Origin: Rhynchopus euleeides
Lineage: Eukaryota; Euglenozoa; Diplonemea; Diplonemida; Diplonemidae
DNA length: 64,000 bases
Assembly (NCBI GenBank): GCA_963210315.1
Contig: OY723263.1
Span: 248,001-312,000 of the forward strand
Direction: 5' to 3'
Shown: one piece after another, positions 22,388-31,009 of the stretch
Layout: every line of letters begins with the position of its first letter
Position numbering within the stretch: position 1 is the stretch's first letter
The notes under the pieces: model-generated
What the model was told of the DNA's origin: nothing
The model's database searches: none
What the model saw: the letters and a program-made list of their open reading frames with translations, nothing else
Made by a program: the position numbers and the translations under genes

Positions 22388-23878
22388 CAAAGGGTGGTTT
22401 TTCAAGATACCCCCCCAGAGCCCCTGAGGGCCTATCTGACCCCCAACCCCACCCCAAAACCCCCTAAAAACATATCCTGGGGCATTTGCAACACCATTTC
22501 TACCATTCCAGGCCGTTTTTTTGGGGTGTCAAAAAGTGGTACACCCTTTTGTACCTCGCATGCCTCGTACACAACGTGCCGGGAAGGCGTCTGATGCGTG
22601 TGCTCAACTTTTTATTGGTAAGTGCATGAGCTTGCCCTCGGATGTGTGCGGGGTGTCTATGGAGGATCTTCACCGGCTCAGGGCACGCTGGGTGGGCACC
22701 AAGAGATGTTCCGATGCAGCTTTTGCAATGGCAATGGGGATCAATGTTTTACGCGAGGCAATGGACGCAGGGGAGCTCAGCATCCCAGGATCCAACGCGC
22801 TCGAAACTCTCTTCAGTGACGAGACACTCCCCTGCCTGGTCGCCTCCAGAGTTGTGTACAGCTTCCTTCCTTCGGCGTTTGCCATCTTGAAGGGAGGTCG
22901 AAAAACTATAAGTGAGCAATCGGTGAAGGCTGGCCGGGAGCGCTTTGGGGAGGTGTCGCAGCTCTTGCAGGATCTAAAACGTACGTTCTCTCTCGCTACC
23001 CTACCAGACTGGGCGAAGTGCGAGAGTGTCCAGGATGCTTGGTCAAGGGATGCGGCTCGGCTCATACGCAAAGGGGCAGCCGCCATGATGGAGAAGTGGG
23101 ACCGCTTCATTGCAAAAGACGACTACCTCGACAGCAGCGATGAGGAGGACGAATCACAGGCCAGCGTACAAGGAGACAATGAGTCTGAGATCAGTGATGC
23201 GAGCGATGGCAGCGATGACAGCAATGGCAGGTCAGCTGCTCCTATCAGCAACGACTACACCGAGTCGCTGATGGCTTCGGGTGCGAGCATTCTGGGTCGG
23301 CTGAGAGGCATCAACCCCGCTCGTGCTGCTGCAATTACGCAACACAAGCATAACGCACACCCGCTCCGGCAACTGGGTGTCAGCACACTCCCCACAGAGG
23401 AAGAGGTCGAAGAGGCAAAGCGTTTGGCGGGACCCACGCCACCCGCCGCAGAAGAGTGGGCACGAGTACACAAGACAAAACGACATGAGCAGCTGCGAAC
23501 GGCACTCCAGAAGCGCTCTCGAGAATCGTTGCGCGACGAGCTCGCTGAGCATGGTGTCCCTCACGCGAGCGCAATGCTCAAGCCGGAATGCGTAGCCACA
23601 CTCACAGATGTGCTCTACAAGGCCCCACAGGTGTCGACTCCACCGAGCGGGCGCCCTGAGAAGCGACGTGCGGTGTCTGCATCATAATCTTTGTTTGACG
23701 AGGCATGCGAGGTACAAAAGGGTGTACCACTTTTTGACACCCCAAAAAAACGGCCTGGAATGGTAGAAATGGTGTTGCAAATGCCCCAGGATATGTTTTT
23801 AGGGGGTTTTGGGGTGGGGTTGGGGGTCAGATAGGCCCTCAGGGGCTCTGGGGGGGTATCTTGAAAAACCACCCTTTG
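22388..23878 (+). mobile_element. TTAA-flanked element C, 181-bp inverted repeats
   Basis: Terminal inverted repeats at 22388-22568 and 23698-23878 appear identical over 181 bp. They start CAAAGGGTGG. TTAA lies directly outside each end (22384-22387 and 23879-23882). TTAA duplication is typical of piggyBac and Kolobok elements, but the only protein inside is not a recognisable transposase of either. The identical repeats suggest recent insertion or gene conversion. The element sits inside X. Confidence 0.85.
22560..23687 (+). CDS. Unknown element-encoded protein with SAP-like end
   Basis: 375-aa protein, the only gene in element C. Its start codon (22560) lies inside the left inverted repeat and its stop lies 10 bp before the right one, so it fills the element. 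The N-terminal ~190 residues are helical with no recognised motif. Residues ~185-225 are very acidic (DSSDEEDES, then Asp/Ser-rich). The C-terminal ~45 residues (LRTALQKRSRESLRDELAEH, then GVPHASAMLKPECV) fit the helix-extended-helix pattern of a SAP DNA-binding domain. This is inference from spacing, not a database hit. It may be an accessory DNA-binding protein, a highly divergent transposase, or a captured host gene. Confidence 0.65.
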   Translation: MPRTQRAGKASDACAQLFIGKCMSLPSDVCGVSMEDLHRLRARWVGTKRCSDAAFAMAMGINVLREAMDAGELSIPGSNALETLFSDETLPCLVASRVVYSFLPSAFAILKGGRKTISEQSVKAGRERFGEVSQLLQDLKRTFSLATLPDWAKCESVQDAWSRDAARLIRKGAAAMMEKWDRFIAKDDYLDSSDEEDESQASVQGDNESEISDASDGSDDSNGRSAAPISNDYTESLMASGASILGRLRGINPARAAAITQHKHNAHPLRQLGVSTLPTEEEVEEAKRLAGPTPPAAEEWARVHKTKRHEQLRTALQKRSRESLRDELAEHGVPHASAMLKPECVATLTDVLYKAPQVSTPPSGRPEKRRAVSAS

Positions 23879-23882
23879 TTAA

Positions 23883-24435
23883 CACCTTTTGGGAGGGGTC
23901 TGACCCCCCCTAGGGGGGGGGGGGGGTCAAAATTGGACCCGGACATCCGGACACCCGGATTTCCGGGTCCGGGCATGTCCGCCCTGTCCGCCCTGAAATC
24001 GCCTAAGGGGCCGGGGGAAATCCAGGAAATTCGGGAAATCCAGGAATATGAAGAATCCTCCTCAGACAGATATATATGTACACTTTGTCGGTAGGCCAGG
24101 TTGTATCATTGCACACACAGTCACCATGATTTCTGCTAATTTGGCAAATCGTAGTTTTGGCCAAGAAGACCGCCCAACTCCGGTCGGAACACCGCCCAAC
24201 TCCGCCCATCAATGCAGTGCAGACAGCTGCTTGGCAATTCTTCAGAAATCAACCAACCAGAGCTACGAGCAAACGTGATCGTGTACACAGCCCCGCCAGA
24301 CAGGCAACCAATGCAGGATTATTTTTCCCATAAGCGTCAATGCAACAGACAAATGCAATGGTTTCAGATCATTTGTCACTGTATCAAATTCTCACAACTG
24401 CGCTGTGACACGGGAAACATAAAAATTTAAATGTA
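23883..24435. other. X-internal sequence between C and Z1
   Basis: It contains the second TCCGG-type repeat and AT-richer DNA. No gene is seen. Confidence 0.5.
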
Positions 24436-24708
24436 CACGGTGGACTCCAGCGGGGGTAGGGTAACCCTTTTCGGGAGTCTCAACTAGGGGGAGTCCAACT
24501 CCCGCTAGCGGGAGTATAGACTCCCGCTAGCGGGAGTCTATACTCCCGCTAGGGGGAGTCTGACTCCCCCTAGCGGGAGTCTTTTCACCTATTTTCACTC
24601 ATTTTTCCCATGATACCTATGCAATGTGGCACTCGTCACTAAAGTACAGCCACACCAAACGAAACGGACGTTTCCACCCATCCCAGCTCGCAGACCTGAT
24701 TCACAAAA

Positions 24709-25089
24709 ATGGGGAAGACGACAACGAAGCCGGCAGCGAAGCCGGCGGCAAAGTCGATTAAGAAGAAGAAGAGCGCAGAGAGTCCCGAGGCTGCGGAGGC
24801 GACGAACATTGTGCATGATTTTTGCACGGCCTTCCCTGTTAAAAAAGGGGGCAGTGTGCTGACACTGGGATCCATTAGAAGGCTCCTAGCAACGGTGTTG
24901 AGCAAGGAGCTCCACCAGCACAGCACCCAGGTGGCCAACGCAATCATCGCCATGTCTTCCCTGACATGGATAAGTTCGCTGTCAGGGAAGTCGCAACGAT
25001 GCGGAAGGAGGGCGCTCTCCGTCATATACAAGGTGGAGGCGAAGTATGGCAAGGTGCAGGATACAAACGTGTCGTCGGGGGCAGCCTGA
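24709..25089 (+). CDS. Small basic protein with H2B-like segments (Z1)
   Basis: 126 aa. The N-terminus has an Ala/Lys/Pro-rich tail with AAKPAAKS, like histone tails. Residues ~45-85 (VLTLGSIRRLLATVLSKELH, then QHSTQVANA) parallel the alpha-3/alpha-C part of H2B, where the family pattern is T, three residues, I/L-Q, LL or LVL, ELAKHA. Residues ~105-125 (ALSVIYKVEAKYGKVQ, then DTNVSSGAA) parallel the first H2B helix with IYKV and DTGISSKA. The order is thus inverted relative to H2B. The similarity is by eye and may be chance. Z2 encodes the same protein with Gln to Lys at one position. No other family is recognised. Confidence 0.5.
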   Translation: MGKTTTKPAAKPAAKSIKKKKSAESPEAAEATNIVHDFCTAFPVKKGGSVLTLGSIRRLLATVLSKELHQHSTQVANAIIAMSSLTWISSLSGKSQRCGRRALSVIYKVEAKYGKVQDTNVSSGAA

Positions 25090-25354
25090 AGCCGCGAATG
25101 ATCGCGACACGGGCGAACGGCTTGGCACCGTGGGTCTGGATAGATGCTGGAGTTCGGCCGGGTGAAACCGGAAGTCGCAGCAAAATTTGCCCCCCCAGAT
25201 TTCTTCCTCAAACCCACCCGTGGGCTGATCCGGCCTTGCACGGTGGACTCCAGCGGGGGTAGGGTACCACTACCGGGTTTAACCCTTTTCGGGAGTCTCA
25301 ACTAGGGGGAGTCCAACTCCCGCTAGCGGGAGTATAGATCAGCAGTGGGCAACA

Positions 25355-26489
25355 ATGAGGCGATGCGGGGGGCGAGGGCACCGATGCTCACTGTGCGACA
25401 TCCCAGAAGAACGCTGGTATCAACAGGTGCATCGATACCCGCACCTGACTCTCTCTGAGATGAAAGAGGCTGGCTACCCCTCCCTCTTGGCAGGTGTGCT
25501 TCCCAATGCCCGCTACGTCACCCCAGCACTCCATGACTGCAAGGGGCTCGCCATGCGGCTGATCAGGGTACTGGATGAGACAACAAAAAAATATTCGACA
25601 AGACCTGTACAAACCTTGCACTGAATGTGTCGCAGCATGGGACAGGTGCTCAGTTCCGGAAGGTCGTGCTTGCCTGTCACAGGACACACCTACAAGGGCT
25701 TGTTCCGCTACCTCTTTGTCTCCCTTGCAGACCTCATGCATTTCCGGTATGCAGACATCCCCTGGCGCTTCTGGGGATGCAAGGATGAGTCAGCCCGGAT
25801 TCCCTTCTTGCGTGCTCGGATCTCAGGGCATATATTTCACTGGTTGATGGAGCATGCCGAAAAGGGATCAACGCGCAATGCCTACGTACACAGTCTCCAT
25901 CATTGGTGGGCTCCAGAAGATGCAGTGCCTCTGCAGAACAACGACGAATGAAGAAGCAGAGAACGGACATCGCAAGAAAGATGCCGTTACAATCGCCAGC
26001 TCCGCAACTTACGAGAGAGATCTTGCGATGGCAGAAGAGAAGCGGCGCGCATCGGGCATGCCTTGGAAGGTTGCGCACCTGTCGCAGGACGGGATCCTCG
26101 GGTATAGAGAAGTCATTCTGTGTCCGTGTCTGCACACCCGACACGCTCATAGATTGGCTGTGTATGTTCTTTGCACACAGTTGACACAGCTGCAGAAGGG
26201 GTTTGTGCACTGCAACACACAGGACTTCGTTGAACCCATCAGCGCGCCCTACTTCCTGTCCCGGTTCCCCGAAGGACACCGCAAATTATCGCTCTGCTTG
26301 TGCAAAATGCCAATCCCGCTGGGGGCGACTTTCACACCATTCGTGTCATCCGAGGCGACTTTGAGCACGCTTGACCAACGCGCACAGCAGGAGGGGGATG
26401 ACAGTTCTGACGAAGAAGATGAGGCCTGCAGGATGGCTTGTCTTGCCCAAGGTGTAACACAACTACGACAGGCGATGGCCGCACTTTGA
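25355..26489 (+). pseudogene. Unknown Cys/His protein of Z1, broken by frameshift
   Basis: The first frame (25355-25624, 89 aa) starts MRRCGGRGH and contains a CSLC pair and the word PALHDCKGLAMRLIRVL. It ends in TGA at 25622-25624 and continues in the same frame from ATG 25625. At about 25949 this copy has lost two bases relative to Z2, which puts a stop after 108 residues. The rest of the protein (to 26489, ending near an acidic SSDEEDEA patch) continues in another frame. It also has three extra bases near 25806. The ALH..K word loosely recalls the M-H-x-x-K block of CACTA transposases, but I would not assign it. Confidence 0.55.
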
Positions 26490-26934
26490 CACCTCAAATT
26501 CTAACCGCTCACCTCCGCAGGTGCAGCCGCTACCAGGAGGATAGGTAGGTAGTCCAGAGTCCGGGGAAACTGACAGAAGCAAAACAAGCCCCTCCCCATC
26601 CCTCTTCCACCATGATTTTACCCCCCACGCCAGTAGACTGTAACTATATCATGGGAAAAATGGATGAAAATAGGTGAAAAGACTCCCGCTAGGGGGAGTC
26701 AGACTCCCCCTAGCGGGAGTATAGACTCCCGCTAGCGGGAGTCTGGACTCCCGCTAGCGGGAGTCTTTGACACCCGCTCAGACTCCCGCTCCCAGACTCC
26801 CGCTAGGGCCGCTGGAGTCCACCGTGTACAAATTGAGAAATATCATCTGGTGTTTGTTTTCCCTGGTATGGTTTCATCTTTCGGTCTCGTTTGATTTGCC
26901 TTTCACAGCCTTCACCTCCCCCAAATTACACTTA

Positions 26935-27635
26935 CTGGGGGGGGGCAAATAGTTGTGGGGGGGGCAAATAATAGCGGGGGGTCAAATAATAGAGGGGTAC
27001 GGAAATCGGCGGTTTTGGCGGCGCACCTGGCCGAATAATTGAGGGGGGTGTGAGTCCTTTTTTTGCATCCGTAAGTGGTGCTCGCAGACACCCCATAGCC
27101 AAAATGACCCCACCACGATCCGCACAGATCCCAAACGTTCAAAAGAACGGGGTTACGGACACCCATTACCAGTCCCTGAACCAGACCCAGGTTTCATGGG
27201 TGAAGCTTGGTACCTCTACCACCATGACCCACTACGATCTGCACAAATTCCAAACGTTCGGAATATCGGTTTGGAACACCCAAAGAGGGGGTCCCGCTGG
27301 ATGGGTAGGTGGGGTGTTCGCTGCCCCCAGTCACATCTCTGAGGATCAGCTCTGACCCACATTTCTCGATGAAGTTTGACACATCGACCCAGCCGATTTG
27401 GAAAATCGTGGATTTCTTTGGCATATAAGACCGCTCAGCCCCGCCAAACTCGGATCAAATCAGGTGGTCGACCGACAAAACGACCCCACACTCAGAGCCG
27501 CACAGATGCCAAATTCAAGAGCGCGAAATTTCCACCCCCCAAAAAGCAAATAGTGGAGGGGGTCCGAAAACCCCCATTTTCGTCGGCTGGCACGGTGAAT
27601 AATAGAGGGGCCCTCTAGTATTTGCCCCCCCCCAG
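26935..27635. mobile_element. TA-flanked inverted-repeat element F
   Basis: Ends CTGGGGGGGGGCAAATA and inverted complement, with TA on both sides (26933-26934 and 27636-27637). It has the same ends as element G at 5492-6810. It is 701 bp with no coding capacity, a non-autonomous member inserted in X near its right end. Confidence 0.7.
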
Positions 27636-27716
27636 TAACTCCCCAGGGATTCCGTGGGAACCTGGAAGAGGCACTTCTGTGTCTACGGCGAGGGTAACTT
27701 TTCTTTTTATTTTCTC

Positions 27717-28150
27717 GGTGAACACTGAATACTGCGGGGTTGCAGGGAATGTGCTTTGAAAAGGCCCAAAATCACAATTTTTTTAAAATTTGGCATGAAA
27801 ATCGACATGTCCGTGCGTTATTACCCCAGAAATGGTCCCAGGGGGATGTTCTGGGGCCATCTCCACCAAAAACTACACCATCCGCCCGCAAAATTGTCCG
27901 AATAACGCAAGTTTTCATGAAAATAACGGAAAAATAACGCGTTATTTTAGGAGAAAACGTTTTCCAATTTTTTGACATCACGGAGTGGCCCCCTGGAGTG
28001 ATATTTTACCCAAGAAAATTCTTTTAGGGGGGGTAGGGACCCGAGTTTCGGGTCAGATTCACCGGGAAATGCTGCCTTTTTTGGGGTCAAAAAATAACGC
28101 AAAAATAACGTTATTACCGTTACTGGTAACGGAATAACGCCCAATGTATG
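27717..28150 (-). repeat. Beta end of element X
   Basis: Inverted homologue of 31799-32230 at the left of element Y. Shared text includes ACGCACGGACATGTCGA, ATAACGCGTTATTTT and the terminal CGCCCAATGTATG. The target duplication ATTAGA follows at 28151-28156. Confidence 0.8.
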
Positions 28151-28156
28151 ATTAGA

Positions 28157-28676
28157 GCAAGGGTATACCATTTAAGGGCTGTCTCTTCTCAGGGATAGAA
28201 ACGAGGAAAACCGCACGACATTCCACAAAGATAAAAAAGGGCCCAGGGGTTGGTGGTGCTTGATTGAGAGAGATTACGAATCACATGACCAACAAGCCAG
28301 TTGGTGCCGTAGCATCCACACGGCACCCGGCAATACGTCGATTGTGACTCCGTTTAAATAAAAACTAGCAACCTGCCACACAGACACACGTGTGTGTGTG
28401 AATTGTTTGCAGATCTGAATCACACCGTCGGGGGTGTGGCACGCACACCCTTTTTTTGGGTATCGAACGACCACAACCCTGGCGGCGCGGGACGACCGGG
28501 GAGTGACGTCCACCCACCTTTTTTTCTGAAAACGGAAAACCGTGGAGACGCCTCACGCTAGATCATCCCCGGATTCCCAACATGGGTTATGTAGCAATCA
28601 CATGCACCATTTTCCGTATTGTAGTTCTGGGGTTCGCGAACTGGGTTCGTGCATGCCCCCCCCCCCCCCTAGGCCA
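28157..28676. other. Spacer between X and Z2
   Basis: No gene is seen. A poly-C tract (about 28656-28669) ends just before Z2. Confidence 0.5.
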
Positions 28677-28991
28677 CACGGTGGACTCCAGCGGCCCTAG
28701 CGGGAGTCTGGGAGCGGGAGTCTGAGCGGGTGTCAAAGACTCCCGCTAGCGGGAGTCTATACTCCCGCTAGGGGGAGTCTGACTCCCCCTAGCGGGAGTC
28801 TTTTCACCTATTTTCATCCATTTTTCCCATGATATAGTTACAGTCTACTGGCGTGGGGGGTAAAATCATGGTGGAAGAGGGATGGGGAGGGGCTTGTTTT
28901 GCTTCTGTCAGTTTCCCCGGACTCTGGACTACCTACCTATCCTCCTGGTAGCGGCTGCACCTGCGGAGGTGAGCGGTTAGAATTTGAGGTG

Positions 28992-29855
28992 TCAAAGTGC
29001 GGCCATCGCCTGTCGTAGTTGTGTTACACCTTGGGCAAGACAAGCCATCCTGCAGGCCTCATCTTCTTCGTCAGAACTGTCATCCCCCTCCTGCTGTGCG
29101 CGTTGGTCAAGCGTGCTCAAAGTCGCCTCGGATGACACGAATGGTGTGAAAGTCGCCCCCAGCGGGATTGGCATTTTGCACAAGCAGAGCGATAATTTGC
29201 GGTGTCCTTCGGGGAACCGGGACAGGAAGTAGGGCGCGCTGATGGGTTCAACGAAGTCCTGTGTGTTGCAGTGCACAAACCCCTTCTGCAGCTGTGTCAA
29301 CTGTGTGCAAAGAACATACACAGCCAATCTATGAGCGTGTCGGGTGTGCAGACACGGACACAGAATGACTTCTCTATACCCGAGGATCCCGTCCTGCGAC
29401 AGGTGCGCAACCTTCCAAGGCATGCCCGATGCGCGCCGCTTCTCTTCTGCCATCGCAAGATCTCTCTCGTAAGTTGCGGAGCTAGCGATTGTAACGGCAT
29501 CTTTCTTGCGATGTCCGTTCTCTGCTTCTTCAAATTCGTCGTTGTTCTGCAGAGGCACTGCATCTTCTGGAGCCCACCAATGATGGAGACTGTGTACGTA
29601 GGCATTGCGCGTTGATCCCTTTTCGGCATGCTCCATCAACCAGTGAAATATATGCCCTGAGATCCGAGCACGCAAGGGAATCCGGGCTGACTCATCCTTG
29701 CATCCCCAGAAGTGCCAGGGGATGTCTGCATACCGGAAATGCATGAGGTCTGCAAGGGAGACAAAGAGGTAGCGGAACAAGCCCTTGTAGGTGTGTCCTG
29801 TGACAGGCAAGCACGACCTTCCGGAACTGAGCACCTGTCCCATTCTGCGACACAT
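28992..29855 (-). CDS. Unknown Z-encoded protein, intact 287-aa frame
   Basis: This copy lacks the 2-bp deletion of Z1 and reads through to a stop at 28992. Features are several His and Cys residues (VILCPCLHTRHAHR, FVHCNTQDF), a run of charged residues, an acidic patch GDDSSDEEDEAC near the end, and no membrane segment. The frame immediately upstream (29856-30125) is in the same phase, separated only by one TGA, so the real protein may be 377 codons long with a recoded or mutated TGA. The function is unknown. Its position in a terminal-repeat element suggests a transposition protein or a remnant of one. Confidence 0.5.
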   Translation of the reverse strand: MCRRMGQVLSSGRSCLPVTGHTYKGLFRYLFVSLADLMHFRYADIPWHFWGCKDESARIPLRARISGHIFHWLMEHAEKGSTRNAYVHSLHHWWAPEDAVPLQNNDEFEEAENGHRKKDAVTIASSATYERDLAMAEEKRRASGMPWKVAHLSQDGILGYREVILCPCLHTRHAHRLAVYVLCTQLTQLQKGFVHCNTQDFVEPISAPYFLSRFPEGHRKLSLCLCKMPIPLGATFTPFVSSEATLSTLDQRAQQEGDDSSDEEDEACRMACLAQGVTQLRQAMAAL

Positions 29856-30125
29856 TCAGTGCAAGGTTTGTACAGGTCTTGTCGAATATTTTTTTGTTGT
29901 CTCATCCAGTACCCTGATCAGCCGCATGGCGAGCCCCTTGCAGTCATGGAGTGCTGGGGTGACGTAGCGGGCATTGGGAAGCACACCTGCCAAGAGGGAG
30001 GGGTAGCCAGCCTCTTTCATCTCAGAGAGAGTCAGGTGCGGGTATCGATGCACCTGTTGATACCAGCGTTCTTCTGGGATGTCGCACAGTGAGCATCGGT
30101 GCCCTCGCCCCCCGCATCGCCTCAT
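29856..30125 (-). CDS. Upstream 89-aa frame of the Z protein
   Basis: It starts MRRCGGRGH with a CSLC pair and ends in the TGA that precedes the 287-aa frame. Identical in sequence to 25355-25624 of Z1. It is probably the N-terminal part of the same gene product. Confidence 0.45.
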   Translation of the reverse strand: MRRCGGRGHRCSLCDIPEERWYQQVHRYPHLTLSEMKEAGYPSLLAGVLPNARYVTPALHDCKGLAMRLIRVLDETTKKYSTRPVQTLH

Positions 30126-30390
30126 TGTTGCCCACTGCTGATCTATACTCCCGCTAGCGGGAGTTGGACTCCCCCTAGTTGAGACTCCCGAAAAGGGTTA
30201 AACCCGGTAGTGGTACCCTACCCCCGCTGGAGTCCACCGTGCAAGGCCGGATCAGCCCACGGGTGGGTTTGAGGAAGAAATCTGGGGGGGCAAATTTTGC
30301 TGCGACTTCCGGTTTCACCCGGCCGAACTCCAGCATCTATCCAGACCCACGGTGCCAAGCCGTTCGCCCGTGTCGCGATCATTCGCGGCT

Positions 30391-30771
30391 TCAGGCTGCC
30401 CCCGACGACACGTTTGTATCCTGCACCTTGCCATACTTCGCCTCCACCTTGTATATGACGGAGAGCGCCCTCCTTCCGCATCGTTGCGACTTCCCTGACA
30501 GCGAACTTATCCATGTCAGGGAAGACATGGCGATGATTGCGTTGGCCACCTGGGTGCTGTGCTTGTGGAGCTCCTTGCTCAACACCGTTGCTAGGAGCCT
30601 TCTAATGGATCCCAGTGTCAGCACACTGCCCCCTTTTTTAACAGGGAAGGCCGTGCAAAAATCATGCACAATGTTCGTCGCCTCCGCAGCCTCGGGACTC
30701 TCTGCGCTCTTCTTCTTCTTAATCGACTTTGCCGCCGGCTTCGCTGCCGGCTTCGTTGTCGTCTTCCCCAT
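30391..30771 (-). CDS. Small basic protein with H2B-like segments (Z2)
   Basis: Same 126-aa product as at 24709-25089 with one Gln to Lys change (HKHSTQ). Conservation of an open frame in both copies is weak support for function, because the copies are too similar for a selection test. Confidence 0.5.
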   Translation of the reverse strand: MGKTTTKPAAKPAAKSIKKKKSAESPEAAEATNIVHDFCTAFPVKKGGSVLTLGSIRRLLATVLSKELHKHSTQVANAIIAMSSLTWISSLSGKSQRCGRRALSVIYKVEAKYGKVQDTNVSSGAA

Positions 30772-31009
30772 TTTTGTGAATCAGGTCTGCGAGCTGGGAT
30801 GGGTGGAAACGTCCGTTTCGTTTGGTGTGGCTGTACTTCAGTGACGAGTGCCACATTGCATAGGTATCATGGGAAAAATGAGTGAAAATAGGTGAAAAGA
30901 CTCCCGCTAGGGGGAGTCAGACTCCCGCTAGCGGGAGTTGGACTCCCCCTAGTTGAGACTCCCGAAAAGGGTTACCCTACCCCCGCTGGAGTCCACCGTG
31001 CAGTGATTA

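Larger units (their letters stand above)
24436..26826 (+). mobile_element. Z1, composite CACGGTGG-ended element
   Basis: 2391 bp, starting CACGGTGGACTCCAGCGG and ending with its inverted complement, flanked by TA on both sides (24434-24435 and 26827-26828). Subterminal regions carry repeated palindromes of CCCGCTAGCGGG. A second complete left end lies inside at 25239, so the element is a composite left-left-right unit: segment 1 (24436-25238) holds the H2B-like gene, segment 2 (25239-26826) the unknown Cys/His protein. Copy Z2 has the same composite order at a different duplication (CA), so the composite itself moved. Ends beginning CAC with 2-bp duplications are compatible with the CACTA-Mirage-Chapaev group. 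Confidence 0.8.
11990..28150. mobile_element. Element X, 16.2-kb nested DNA transposon
   Basis: The left terminus CATACATCGGGCGTTATT and the right terminus (the inverted complement, with one transition and one G/C difference) share GCGTTACCAGTAACGG further in. They are flanked by a 6-bp direct duplication, ATTAGA. Beyond ~45 bp the two ends differ: an alpha end (11990-12455) rich in ATAACG-type words and a beta end (27717-28150). Element Y has the same pair of ends in the opposite orientation. Inside lie a hAT-like transposase (14283-16577) and later insertions: B, C, Z1 and F. Without these about 7 kb of X remains, and the first hAT protein is the best candidate for its own transposase. A 6-bp duplication is short for hAT (usually 8), so the superfamily is not settled. 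Size and duplication length recall Polintons, but no polymerase, integrase or packaging gene is present. Confidence 0.75.
28677..31000 (-). mobile_element. Z2, inverted copy of composite element Z
   Basis: 2324 bp with the same ends as Z1, in opposite orientation and flanked by CA on both sides (28675-28676 and 31001-31002). It contains the same internal extra left end (boundary at 30241). Sequence identity to Z1 is very high by eye. The different flanking dinucleotide shows a separate insertion event, not an inversion duplication of the locus. Confidence 0.8.

Noticed and set aside
25568-25635. Intron removing the TGA in the Z protein
   Set aside because: A GTACTG donor and CAG acceptor exist, but the 68-nt length shifts the frame into an early stop.
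11990-28150. Element X as a Polinton/Maverick
   Set aside because: Size and 6-bp duplication fit, but there is no DNA polymerase B, integrase, ATPase or capsid gene, and the ends lack the typical AG start.
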